This document shows positions 44,304 to 52,183 of a DNA stretch of 64,000 bases, in pieces. The DNA comes from Nonomuraea terrae (GTDB taxonomy: Bacteria > Actinomycetota > Actinomycetes > Streptosporangiales > Streptosporangiaceae), in assembly GCF_004348995.1 (NCBI RefSeq), contig NZ_SMKQ01000009.1, positions 1-64,000 on the forward strand, in the 5' to 3' direction. Made by a program: the position numbers and the translations under genes. Every line of letters starts with the position of its first letter. Position 1 is the first letter of the stretch. The notes under the pieces were generated by a model. It saw only the letters and a program-made list of their open reading frames with translations. It was not told where the DNA came from and searched no databases.

Positions 44304-45353
44304 CTACCTCGCGACTTCGTGGGGAACGGGGCGCCGCCGCCGCGCCGGCGACATGAGGCCCAGCTTGATGAACAACAACGGCGCGCCCACCTGCACCCAC
44401 AGCGTCAGCAGGGCGTAACTCACGTAGGTGGCGGCGAGGGTCTCGGGGAGCACTTCGCGTTCGGCGTACCAGATGAGCAGCGCCACCGTCATGCCCAGCG
44501 CCCAGCGGGCGGTGCGCACGGCGGGCGGCCCGCCCGCGTCGAACCACCCCAGCCGGTACATGATCGACGCGCCGGCCAGCGTGCCGAGCAGCACGCCCGA
44601 CATGACGACGACGGTCTCCAGGCTCCCGGGATCGACCATCCCCGCGGGCCCCCACGCCCGCGGACGCGTCCACCCCGCGTACGGGGCGTTGGCCAGCAAG
44701 GCCGCGCCGATCAGCGCGCCCGACAGAAGCACGGAGACGCCCAGCTGCGCCCACAGGGCCTGCCCCCGCCACCAGGTCACCGCGGGCCGCTCGGCCTTCC
44801 CGACGACCACCAGGACGGCCGCCCCGAGCGCCACACCCACCACCACGTCGGAGATGAAGTGCACCCCCAGGTACACCCGGCTCAAGCACACCAGAGCGAT
44901 CACCGCTCCAGCCGTCACCCACGCCCAGGGCCGCCCCACCTCGCCCGCGACCCGTCCGAGCGCGGCCGTGCCCGTCTGCGCGTGCCCCGACGGCATCCCG
45001 AAGGAGTCCTCGACGGAGATCGCCCGTACCCTGGCGTCGATCCAGTACGGCCGCGGCTGGTGGAAGGCGAGCTTGGCGATCGCGTTCACCGCGGCCGCCA
45101 GCAGCACGGTCAGCCCGAGCCGCAGCGCGAACGCCGGATTGACACACCAGTAGAGCACCGGCAGACAGAGCAGGAAGAACGCGTCCGCCCCGAACACCGA
45201 CACCAGCTCCAGCACGGGCCGTACCGCCTCGGGCCACTGCTGAAGCCAGACGATCGCCCCGAGTTCCGCCTCACGCAATTCATCCACAAATGCCACGCCG
45301 TCGATCTGACCACACCATCCCGCCATCCGTTCCAGATCACCGCGAAACGACAC
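44304..45353 (-). CDS. PAP2-family membrane phosphatase
   Basis: A 349-aa membrane protein with several hydrophobic helices. The three PAP2 phosphatase motifs are KLAFHQPRPYW (KxxxxxxRP), PSGHAQTG (PSGH) and SRVYLGVHFISDV (SRxxxxxHxxxD). The C-terminal half adds further helices beyond the core. GTG 45353 or ATG 45326 (GGA about 5-8 nt upstream) may be the start. It could dephosphorylate lipid or polyprenyl diphosphates. An isoprenoid substrate is only a thought; it is 15 kb from the terpenoid cluster. Confidence 0.85.
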   Translation of the reverse strand: MSFRGDLERMAGWCGQIDGVAFVDELREAELGAIVWLQQWPEAVRPVLELVSVFGADAFFLLCLPVLYWCVNPAFALRLGLTVLLAAAVNAIAKLAFHQPRPYWIDARVRAISVEDSFGMPSGHAQTGTAALGRVAGEVGRPWAWVTAGAVIALVCLSRVYLGVHFISDVVVGVALGAAVLVVVGKAERPAVTWWRGQALWAQLGVSVLLSGALIGAALLANAPYAGWTRPRAWGPAGMVDPGSLETVVVMSGVLLGTLAGASIMYRLGWFDAGGPPAVRTARWALGMTVALLIWYAEREVLPETLAATYVSYALLTLWVQVGAPLLFIKLGLMSPARRRRPVPHEVAR

Positions 45354-45944
45354 GCCGACACGTCACCCACTCACGCCGCGCCACCGCCGGCGGCCCGGCG
45401 GACGGCATCCGGCCCCTACCACATTCCGTGGACACCGGCGCCGCACCCCGGACACCGGCGCCGCCCCCCGGGAGCGGCACCGGCCCGGCAACGTCGCCAA
45501 CGCTGAGCCCCGAACGCCACCGGTGGACCTCAGCGGAAGCCCGACCGGATCCTCGACGCGAGTCCACGACTCGACCCCCACCACAGCCTCTCCGAGGCCC
45601 GACACCGGGCCCGGCACATCAGCCGACGCCCGCCTTGCGCGTCGCGACGGTCGCCTCGGCCCCGCACCCGGCAGGGCCCGGGCGGCCATCAGACCGCTCC
45701 CGGAGCCGCCGGGATCCGTACGAAGTCGAGCACGACGACGTGCGTACTCCTCCACGCGCGACATGCTGCCGGCGGTGCCTGTGCCAGCGCGGCCACCGTG
45801 CCGAAGCCTTGCCGGCCGAGCCTCGCCGGACGACCGAAGCGGGGCGCCCGACCGGATCAACCGTCCACGGCTTGCTCGGTCCACCAGAGCCTCGCCGAGG
45901 GTCCGGCCGGCCCAGAGCCCCCGGCCGCGCCCGCAACCGTCCGG
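45354..45944. other. 591-bp GC-rich gap without a supported gene
   Basis: ORFs exist on both strands (for example 45363-45884 on -) but they are Arg/Pro/Gly-rich, look like no family, lack ribosome-binding sites and overlap one another. Short repeated pieces such as CACCGGCGCCGC and GGACACCGG occur near 45433-45470. The base composition resembles decayed coding sequence, but I cannot name a parent gene. No clear terminator or promoter. Confidence 0.5.
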
Positions 45945-47639
45945 TCAGGGAAGCTTGCGCAGGAGGGCCAGGAACATGGCGTCGGTGCCGTGGCGGTGGG
46001 GCCAGAACTGGGCGTGCGGCCCGTCGCCGAGTGCGTCGACCTCGGGCAGGTAGGCGCGGGCGTCGAGCTGCTCGACGTCGTTCCTGCGCGCCAGCACGTC
46101 ACCGATGACCACCCGGGTCTCCGCCAGGTGCGGCGAGCAGGTGACGTACGCCACGACACCGCCGGGCCGTACGGCGTCGAGGGCCGCGGCGAGCAGGCTG
46201 CGCTGCAACTTGCCCAGGTCGGCGATGCCGGCAGGGTCGCGCCGCCAGCGGGCCTCGGGCCGCCGCCGCAGCGCGCCCAGCCCGGTGCAGGGCGCGTCCA
46301 GCATGACCCGGTCGAACACCCCGGGCCGCCACGCGGGCTCGGTGCCGTCAGCGGTGATCACGGCCGCGTCCCGGGTGGTCTCCCACACCAGCCGCGCCCG
46401 GTGATGCTGCGCGTCGGACGCCAGCACCCGCGCCCCACCGGAGAACGCCTCAGGCCCGGTGCCCACGTCGGAGACCCCACCGCCGGCGCCCGCTGAAGCC
46501 GCACCGGCAACCCCGGCGGGCCCGGCCTGGCGGGCTGCCGGAGCTTCGTCTGACGCGTCGGCACCGCCCGGGGGCCGCATGCCGGCGAGGTCGCCGTGGG
46601 TGGCGATGGCGTCGAGGAGACCTGCCTTGCCGCCGGGGCCCGCGCACATGTCGAGCCACAGCTCGCCGCCTCCGTCGCCGTCGACCGGCACCCGGGTCAG
46701 GGCGAGGGCGACGAGCTGGCTGGCCTCGTCCTGTACGGCGGCGCGGGTCTCGGCCACGGCCTTGATCTGGCCGGGGTCACCTTCACGCAGGTAGGCGGCG
46801 TACGGTGAGTAGCGACCCGGCATGGTGCCGGCCGCCTCCAGCTCCTCCACGGAGCTGCGCCCAGGACGCGCCACCAGCGTCACCAGGGGCCGGGCGTTGT
46901 CGGCCTCCAGGAGCTCGGGCAGCTCCTCGGGCGACCCCAGCGCGTCGCGGAACGCCGAGACGATCCACCGGGGGTGACCGTGGGCGACGGCGAGGTGGCC
47001 GACCGGGTCGTCGGCCGGGTCGGGCGCGATGATCGGCAGCCACTCGTCGAGCGTCCTGGAGCCGATCTTGCGCAGCACCGCGTTGACGAACTTCGCCGCA
47101 CCGGGGCCGATGCGCAGGCGTACGAGATCGACGGTGGTGCCGACGGCCGCGTGCGGCGGGACGCGCATGCGCAGCAGCTGGTGGGCGCCGAGCCGCAGCG
47201 CGTCGAGCACGTCGGGGTCGGGCTCCCGGTCGCTGCACATCTCGATGACGGCGTCGTACGTGCCGAGGCCGCGCAGCGTGCCGTAGGCGAGCTCGGTGGC
47301 CAGCGCGGCGTCGCGCCCCTTGATGCCACGGTCACGCAGCAGCCGCGGCAGCAGCAGGTTGGCGTAGGCGTCACGCTCTCCCACGGCGCGCAGGACGTCG
47401 AACGCCGCGTTGCGCGAGGGGTCGCGCGCCGGCCTCCGCGGCCCCCGCCCGTCTCCGCCACCGCCCCCTGGGGACCGCCGCGCTCCGCCGCCGGCCCCTT
47501 GAGAGCGTCCGGAACCGCCACCGGCTCCCTGGGACCGCCGCGGACCGCCACCCCCTTGGGACTGTGCGGAACCGGCCCCTGGGGAACGTCGCGGGCGGTC
47601 GTCGCCGCTTCCGGATCCCTGGTGCCCTCTGGTCGTCAT
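45945..47639 (-). CDS. rsmB: 16S rRNA m5C967 methyltransferase with low-complexity N-terminus
   Basis: A 564-aa RsmB/Sun. About 70 N-terminal residues are Gly/Arg/Ser repeats (RRSQGAGGG-like), followed by a NusB-like RNA-binding domain (RNAAFDVLRAV...RIGPGAAKFVNAVLRKIG) and the SAM methyltransferase with MCAGPGGKAGLLDAIA (motif I), DAPCTGLGALRRRPEARW and VTCSPHLAET, holding both catalytic Cys. An extra stretch of some 50 Gly/Ala/Pro-rich residues (from about MRPPGGADAS to EAFSGG) interrupts the Rossmann fold. ATG 47639; 100 bp downstream of fmt. Confidence 0.93.
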   Translation of the reverse strand: MTTRGHQGSGSGDDRPRRSPGAGSAQSQGGGGPRRSQGAGGGSGRSQGAGGGARRSPGGGGGDGRGPRRPARDPSRNAAFDVLRAVGERDAYANLLLPRLLRDRGIKGRDAALATELAYGTLRGLGTYDAVIEMCSDREPDPDVLDALRLGAHQLLRMRVPPHAAVGTTVDLVRLRIGPGAAKFVNAVLRKIGSRTLDEWLPIIAPDPADDPVGHLAVAHGHPRWIVSAFRDALGSPEELPELLEADNARPLVTLVARPGRSSVEELEAAGTMPGRYSPYAAYLREGDPGQIKAVAETRAAVQDEASQLVALALTRVPVDGDGGGELWLDMCAGPGGKAGLLDAIATHGDLAGMRPPGGADASDEAPAARQAGPAGVAGAASAGAGGGVSDVGTGPEAFSGGARVLASDAQHHRARLVWETTRDAAVITADGTEPAWRPGVFDRVMLDAPCTGLGALRRRPEARWRRDPAGIADLGKLQRSLLAAALDAVRPGGVVAYVTCSPHLAETRVVIGDVLARRNDVEQLDARAYLPEVDALGDGPHAQFWPHRHGTDAMFLALLRKLP

Positions 47640-47739
47640 GCGCTCAAACCTTCGCCTACGGCCTGGACGGCAGGCCGCCGGGCATCGTGTACGTGACTGG
47701 CCTCGATATTACCCTCCGCGCCCCAGAAGGCACGATCCG

Positions 47740-48666
47740 TCACGCGAAGACCTCTTTGCCCTCTGGGCGAACTCCGCGGGCCCACTCGCCCGCTCCCATC
47801 AGCCGCTTGCCCTGCGGCTGCACCTCGCCCAGCTCCACCGCGTCGGTGGCCGTGCCGACCAGCACCGTCGTCTTGGTCGCGATGATCTCGCCGGGCGCGA
47901 GCCGCTCGCCGGTGACCAGCCGGACCGGCCCCACCTTCACCCGCTGGCCGCGGAACTCCGTCCAGGCGCCGGGGTTGGGGGTGCAGGCCCGGATGAGCCG
48001 GTCGACGTGCATGGCGGGCTTGGCCCAGTCGATCCGGGCGTCGTCCACGTTGATCTTGGGTGCGATGGTCACGCCGTCGGCGGGCTGCGGCCTGGCCTCC
48101 AGGGTGCCGTCCTCGACGCCGTCGAGGGTGGCGGCGAGCAGCCCCGCCCCCGAGACCGACAGCCGCTCCAGCAGCGTGCCGCTCGTGTCGCCGGCGCGGA
48201 TCTCCTCGGTCACGACGCCGTAGACCGGCCCGGCGTCCAGCTCCTTGACGAGCTGGAACGTGGTCGCGCCCGTGATCGCGTCGCCGTGCAGGATCGCGTG
48301 CTGCACCGGAGCGGCCCCGCGCCAGGCGGGCAGGATCGAGAAGTGCAGGTTGATCCAGCCGTGCCGGGGCACGTCGAGCGCCGACTGCGGCAGCAGCGCG
48401 CCGTAGGCGACCACCGGGCAGCAGTCGGGCTCCAGCGCCCGCAGCCGGTCGAGGAACGCGGGGTCACCGGCCTTGGGCGGGCGGAGCACCTCGATGCCCG
48501 CCTCCTCGGCGAGCGCGGCCACCGGCGACGGGTGGACCTTTCGGCCACGCCCCGACTGGGCGTCAGGACGGGTGACCACGGCCACGACCTCGTGGCGGGG
48601 CGAGTCGATCAGGGTGCGCAGGGACGGCAGCGCCGTCTCGGGTGTGCCCGCGAAGACCAGACGCAT
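47740..48666 (-). CDS. fmt: Methionyl-tRNA formyltransferase
   Basis: A 308-aa Fmt. [13 protein letters not shown] at the start, [26 protein letters not shown] with the catalytic Asn-His, and [13 protein letters not shown] follow the family pattern; the C-terminal domain ends with [17 protein letters not shown]. Formylates initiator Met-tRNA. It follows def by 4 bp, so the two are co-translated. Confidence 0.95.
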   Translation of the reverse strand: MRLVFAGTPETALPSLRTLIDSPRHEVVAVVTRPDAQSGRGRKVHPSPVAALAEEAGIEVLRPPKAGDPAFLDRLRALEPDCCPVVAYGALLPQSALDVPRHGWINLHFSILPAWRGAAPVQHAILHGDAITGATTFQLVKELDAGPVYGVVTEEIRAGDTSGTLLERLSVSGAGLLAATLDGVEDGTLEARPQPADGVTIAPKINVDDARIDWAKPAMHVDRLIRACTPNPGAWTEFRGQRVKVGPVRLVTGERLAPGEIIATKTTVLVGTATDAVELGEVQPQGKRLMGAGEWARGVRPEGKEVFA

Positions 48667-48670
48667 GCTC

Positions 48671-49228
48671 TCAGAGCGCCCTTCCGCCGGTCGGGTGGGG
48701 CGAGGCCTTGACCACGGGGGCGGACAGGCCGCTCCACTCCGCCTCGCGGACGGCCTTCATGGCGAGCTTGCGCTGCTTCGGGTCCATGCGGTCGATGAAC
48801 AGGACGCCGTCGAGATGGTCGGTCTCGTGCTGGAAGCAGCGCGCCATCAGGTCGGTGCCCTCCAGCACGACCGGCTCGCCGTACACGTTGAAGCCCTTGG
48901 CCACGGCGCGGATGGCGCGCGGCGTCGGGAACGACAGGCCGGGGAAGGACAGGCAGCCCTCCTCGCCCTCCTCGTCGATCTCCGGCGACAGGTCGAGGTC
49001 GGGGTTGATCAGATGGCCGAGCTGCTCGTCGACGTAGTAGGTGAACACGCGCAGCCCGACGCCGATCTGCGGGGCCGCGAGGCCGGCGCCCGGGGCGTCC
49101 ATCATCGTGTCGGTGAGGTCTTTGACCAGCTTGCGGAGCTCCTTGTCGAAGTCGACGACCGGGGCCGCCGGGGTACGCAGCACCGGATCTCCGAACAGCC
49201 GGATCGACTGGATCGCCAAGGGGTTCAC
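48671..49228 (-). CDS. def: Peptide deformylase
   Basis: A 185-aa PDF with the three family motifs: [19 protein letters not shown] (metal Cys) and QHETDHLDG (HExxH). Removes the N-terminal formyl group, the counterpart of Fmt encoded next to it. ATG 49228. Confidence 0.96.
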   Translation of the reverse strand: MNPLAIQSIRLFGDPVLRTPAAPVVDFDKELRKLVKDLTDTMMDAPGAGLAAPQIGVGLRVFTYYVDEQLGHLINPDLDLSPEIDEEGEEGCLSFPGLSFPTPRAIRAVAKGFNVYGEPVVLEGTDLMARCFQHETDHLDGVLFIDRMDPKQRKLAMKAVREAEWSGLSAPVVKASPHPTGGRAL

Positions 49229-49280
49229 TCCGTTCGTCGAGCGTGGATCAGCCGCCCAGTTTAGTGCAGGTATGGACCCT

Positions 49281-50627
49281 CTACCGGCCCGCGCCCCGCG
49301 AACGCGCGTGCGCCAGCGTACGGGCCTTCAGCGCGGCCTTGCGGGCCGCCTTCACCACGGCCTGGTCGTCGTGGGCGGCGGCGAGCATGTCGAGCACGGC
49401 GATCGTGTCGGGGTGGCCGACCGCGGGCATCTGGCCGACCAGCCGGATCAGGTCCTCGCCCGGCTCGGGCGTGTCGATGCGGCCGGCGGCGGGCCCTGAC
49501 ATGTGCATGAGGGCCGCGAGGGAGTCGACCGCGATCCAGGTGTGGTCGTCGGGGCCGAGCGTCGGCGCGTCGAGGTCGCGGATGTGCAGCCAGGAGGCGG
49601 CGTAGCGGCGCATGAGCGGGTGGTCGAGCGCCTGCCGGACGGGCGCCTCGGCCTCCGGCCCCAGCTCCTCCAGGATGGCGCCGACCGCGCCGCGCTGGCC
49701 GGCGGTGCCGGACGCGGCGATCTCGACGAGCTCGCGGGCGGCGGACTCGGGCGAGCGGCGCTCCAGCCACCCGGCGACGGCGCTCTGCGTGGCACTGCCG
49801 TTGACCAGGGCCGCCACCAGCTCGGCCGCCGACAGGTCGGCGAAGACCTCGACCTCGGCGGTGGTCGGCGCGTCGTGGCCCTCGCGCAGCAGGTCGCGGC
49901 GGATGGCCCACACCCCGAGCGGGGTGAGCGCGGTGCGCCCCGCCGCCGTCTGCTCGACCAGCCCGCAGTACGTCAGCAGCGACAGCGCCTCCAGCAGCTC
50001 GGCCGGCAGCGCGGCGGCCAGCTTGCGCATCTCGGCCGGGCCGGGCGCGCACGCCACCTCGTGGGACTGCAGGATGCCGCGCGCGAGGTTGGCGGTGGCG
50101 ACGCCGGAGCGTACGGAGTAGATCGTGGCGAGCATCTCGGCCAGGTGGCCGTCGACCACGGCCGAGCCGGTCAGGCCGTCGTCGGCGCGGTCGAGGACGT
50201 CCATCACGACGCCGTCCCAGAACTCCAGCGTGGCTTCGACGGTGAGCCGCATCGACAGCGGCCCCCGCGACGCGCGCCCGCCGATGATCTGCAGCAGGCC
50301 GGTGTTGACCGCGACGATCCAGATCAGGCGCAGCCGGGAGGCCGGCACGCCGAGCTCCGCGGCGGCGGCCGCGGCGTCGGCCTCCGTCAGGTGCCCCTCG
50401 GGGACGACCGCGCGGGTGCCCGTCCAACCGGTGAGCCGGATCGCGTCGGCCACCAGCGGCACCTCGGGCACCGCCCGGGCCAGCTCGGCGTCGGGCGCCA
50501 GCGGGACCGGCGGGAACGTCAGCGCCTCCCGCTCCGCGCGAGTCTCCTCAAGGGGCCGCGGAGGCACGACGGCCTGCTCATCGATCAGCTTGCGCAGCTC
50601 GGCGAGTTCGAAGACGTTGTTTGCCAC
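49281..50627 (-). CDS. Conserved actinobacterial protein of unknown function (paralogue 1)
   Basis: A 448-aa soluble-looking, Ala/Leu/Glu-rich, mostly alpha-helical protein. It contains winged-helix-like stretches (AEDLLEALSLLTYCGLVEQT, LTPLGVWAIRRDLLREG), HEAT-like repeats (around REELGPEAEAPVRQALDHP), and a C-terminal module VGHPDTIAVLDMLAAAHDDQAVVKAARKAALKAR shared with the next gene. No catalytic motif. ATG 50627 lies 37 bp after the upstream paralogue. Placed between def and priA, genes normally close together. Confidence 0.75.
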   Translation of the reverse strand: MANNVFELAELRKLIDEQAVVPPRPLEETRAEREALTFPPVPLAPDAELARAVPEVPLVADAIRLTGWTGTRAVVPEGHLTEADAAAAAAELGVPASRLRLIWIVAVNTGLLQIIGGRASRGPLSMRLTVEATLEFWDGVVMDVLDRADDGLTGSAVVDGHLAEMLATIYSVRSGVATANLARGILQSHEVACAPGPAEMRKLAAALPAELLEALSLLTYCGLVEQTAAGRTALTPLGVWAIRRDLLREGHDAPTTAEVEVFADLSAAELVAALVNGSATQSAVAGWLERRSPESAARELVEIAASGTAGQRGAVGAILEELGPEAEAPVRQALDHPLMRRYAASWLHIRDLDAPTLGPDDHTWIAVDSLAALMHMSGPAAGRIDTPEPGEDLIRLVGQMPAVGHPDTIAVLDMLAAAHDDQAVVKAARKAALKARTLAHARSRGAGR

Positions 50628-50664
50628 CCACGAAACTTACTGCACAGCGGTCACGTGAGCGTAC

Positions 50665-52134
50665 TCAACGGATGGCTCGGGACCGGGCTTTGAACGCCGC
50701 CTTGCGCGCGGCCTTGGCGACCGTGCCGTCCGTGATGGAGCGCCCGAGGAGCTCCAGAACCTCGACCACGTCGGGATGGTCGACCCGCCACATCTCCTCG
50801 ATCACGTGGGCGGGCGGGCCGGAGGCCGCCATGTTCTCGGCGAAGTTGTCCGGGTCCTCCTCGGCCGCGGGCATGGCCAGGGCGAGCATGTCGACGCTGA
50901 CCCACAGCAGCTCCTCCTGGGTGAGCGAGGGCGCGGGCAGCCCCCTCGCGGCCAGCCAGTGGATGGCGTGCGGCCGCAGCTCCTGGTCGTCGAGGTAGGC
51001 GCGCACCTGGGCCTCCGCCCCGGAGCCGAGACGGTCGACGATGGTGATGGCGATGCCGCGGGCCACGGCGGGCGCGCCCGAGGCGGCGGCGAGCAGCTCG
51101 GCGGCGGCCTCGCCGGGATCGCGACCGGCCAGCCAGCGGGCGATGTCGGCCTCGGCCAGCTCGGTGGGCACGCCTTCGAGCAACCCTTCGATGAGCTCGT
51201 GCGCGTCGGCCTCGGCCAGGTCGGGGGCCAGCGGGGCGTCCATGCCGAGGGCCAGGTAATGTGCACGCAGCGCCCAGAGGGCGTACGGGGTGAGCTCGGC
51301 CGTGTCGCCGTCGGTGTCGACCATCCCGCACCAGACCAGCCGGTCGAGCACGGCGGGCAGGTCGGCGGGGGTGTCGCCGGAGATCTCGTCGAGGTAGTCG
51401 CCGATCACGGTGACGGGCACCCGCACCTGGAGGCGGTAGAGCATGTCGAACAGGTCGTAGAGGCCCTCGTCGAGCTCGGGCGAGCCGGTGACCGCGCCGC
51501 CGGTGTCGTGGTCGAGCATCCGGGCCACGCGCTCGGACCAGGCGTTCAGCGGGTCGCCGCCGGCGGGCAGCGGCTCCTCGGCCAGCATCGGCACGGTCGC
51601 GAGCCCCGCGCGCAGCTCCTCGGTCTCGGCCAGCCGCACGGCGGGCAGCGGCGTGCAGCCCGGGCAGTCGCAGGGTGCCTCGCCCAGGTCGGGCAGCTCG
51701 CCGGCGGGGATGGCGACCGACTGCTCGAGCGACTCGGGACCGATCGAGCTGAACAGGCTCTTGGCCATGCCGAAGTTCGCCGGGTCGGCGAGGGCCTCGA
51801 CCATGCGCGGCGCGATGTCGTCGAGCCGCTCGTGCATGCGCGCGGCGGTCTGGGCGCTCACCTTGCCGGCCTCGCTCAGGTAGCCGACGAGTGTGCGGGC
51901 CGCGGCGACGGTCTCGGACGCGCTCTCGGGCGGCGCGATGACCTTGCGCGGGTAGATGGACAGCAGCAGCTCGTCAAAGGTCTCCGGGGTGAAGTCACCC
52001 AGTTCGTTGACGTTCAGATAGTCGCTGGCGTAGTCGCAGAGCAGGCGGACCTCGTCCGCGTCAACCTCGACGCCCCGCGTGCTCCCCCAAGCACGCAGGT
52101 CGTCGATGGCTTGGTTCACCCATTCGATCGACAC
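50665..52134 (-). CDS. Conserved actinobacterial protein of unknown function (paralogue 2)
   Basis: A 489-aa protein related to its downstream neighbour: LTPYALWALRAHYLALGMDAPL matches the winged-helix-like part, and the end HPDVVEVLELLGRSITDGTVAKAARKAAFKAR matches the shared C-terminal module. It differs by a longer N-terminus and the Cys cluster CDCPGC near residue 190, which could bind a metal. Acidic and helical. ATG 52134. Function unknown. Confidence 0.75.
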   Translation of the reverse strand: MSIEWVNQAIDDLRAWGSTRGVEVDADEVRLLCDYASDYLNVNELGDFTPETFDELLLSIYPRKVIAPPESASETVAAARTLVGYLSEAGKVSAQTAARMHERLDDIAPRMVEALADPANFGMAKSLFSSIGPESLEQSVAIPAGELPDLGEAPCDCPGCTPLPAVRLAETEELRAGLATVPMLAEEPLPAGGDPLNAWSERVARMLDHDTGGAVTGSPELDEGLYDLFDMLYRLQVRVPVTVIGDYLDEISGDTPADLPAVLDRLVWCGMVDTDGDTAELTPYALWALRAHYLALGMDAPLAPDLAEADAHELIEGLLEGVPTELAEADIARWLAGRDPGEAAAELLAAASGAPAVARGIAITIVDRLGSGAEAQVRAYLDDQELRPHAIHWLAARGLPAPSLTQEELLWVSVDMLALAMPAAEEDPDNFAENMAASGPPAHVIEEMWRVDHPDVVEVLELLGRSITDGTVAKAARKAAFKARSRAIR

Positions 52135-52183
52135 AGAGGCACGCTAACGGCTGGCCAACGGATGAGCGAATCGGGGAAAGGGT

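Noticed and set aside
44304-45353. PAP2 phosphatase as a prenyl-diphosphate phosphatase of the cluster
   Set aside because: It lies 15 kb away among core genes; PAP2 proteins have broad lipid and nucleotide substrates, so a cluster role would be guesswork.
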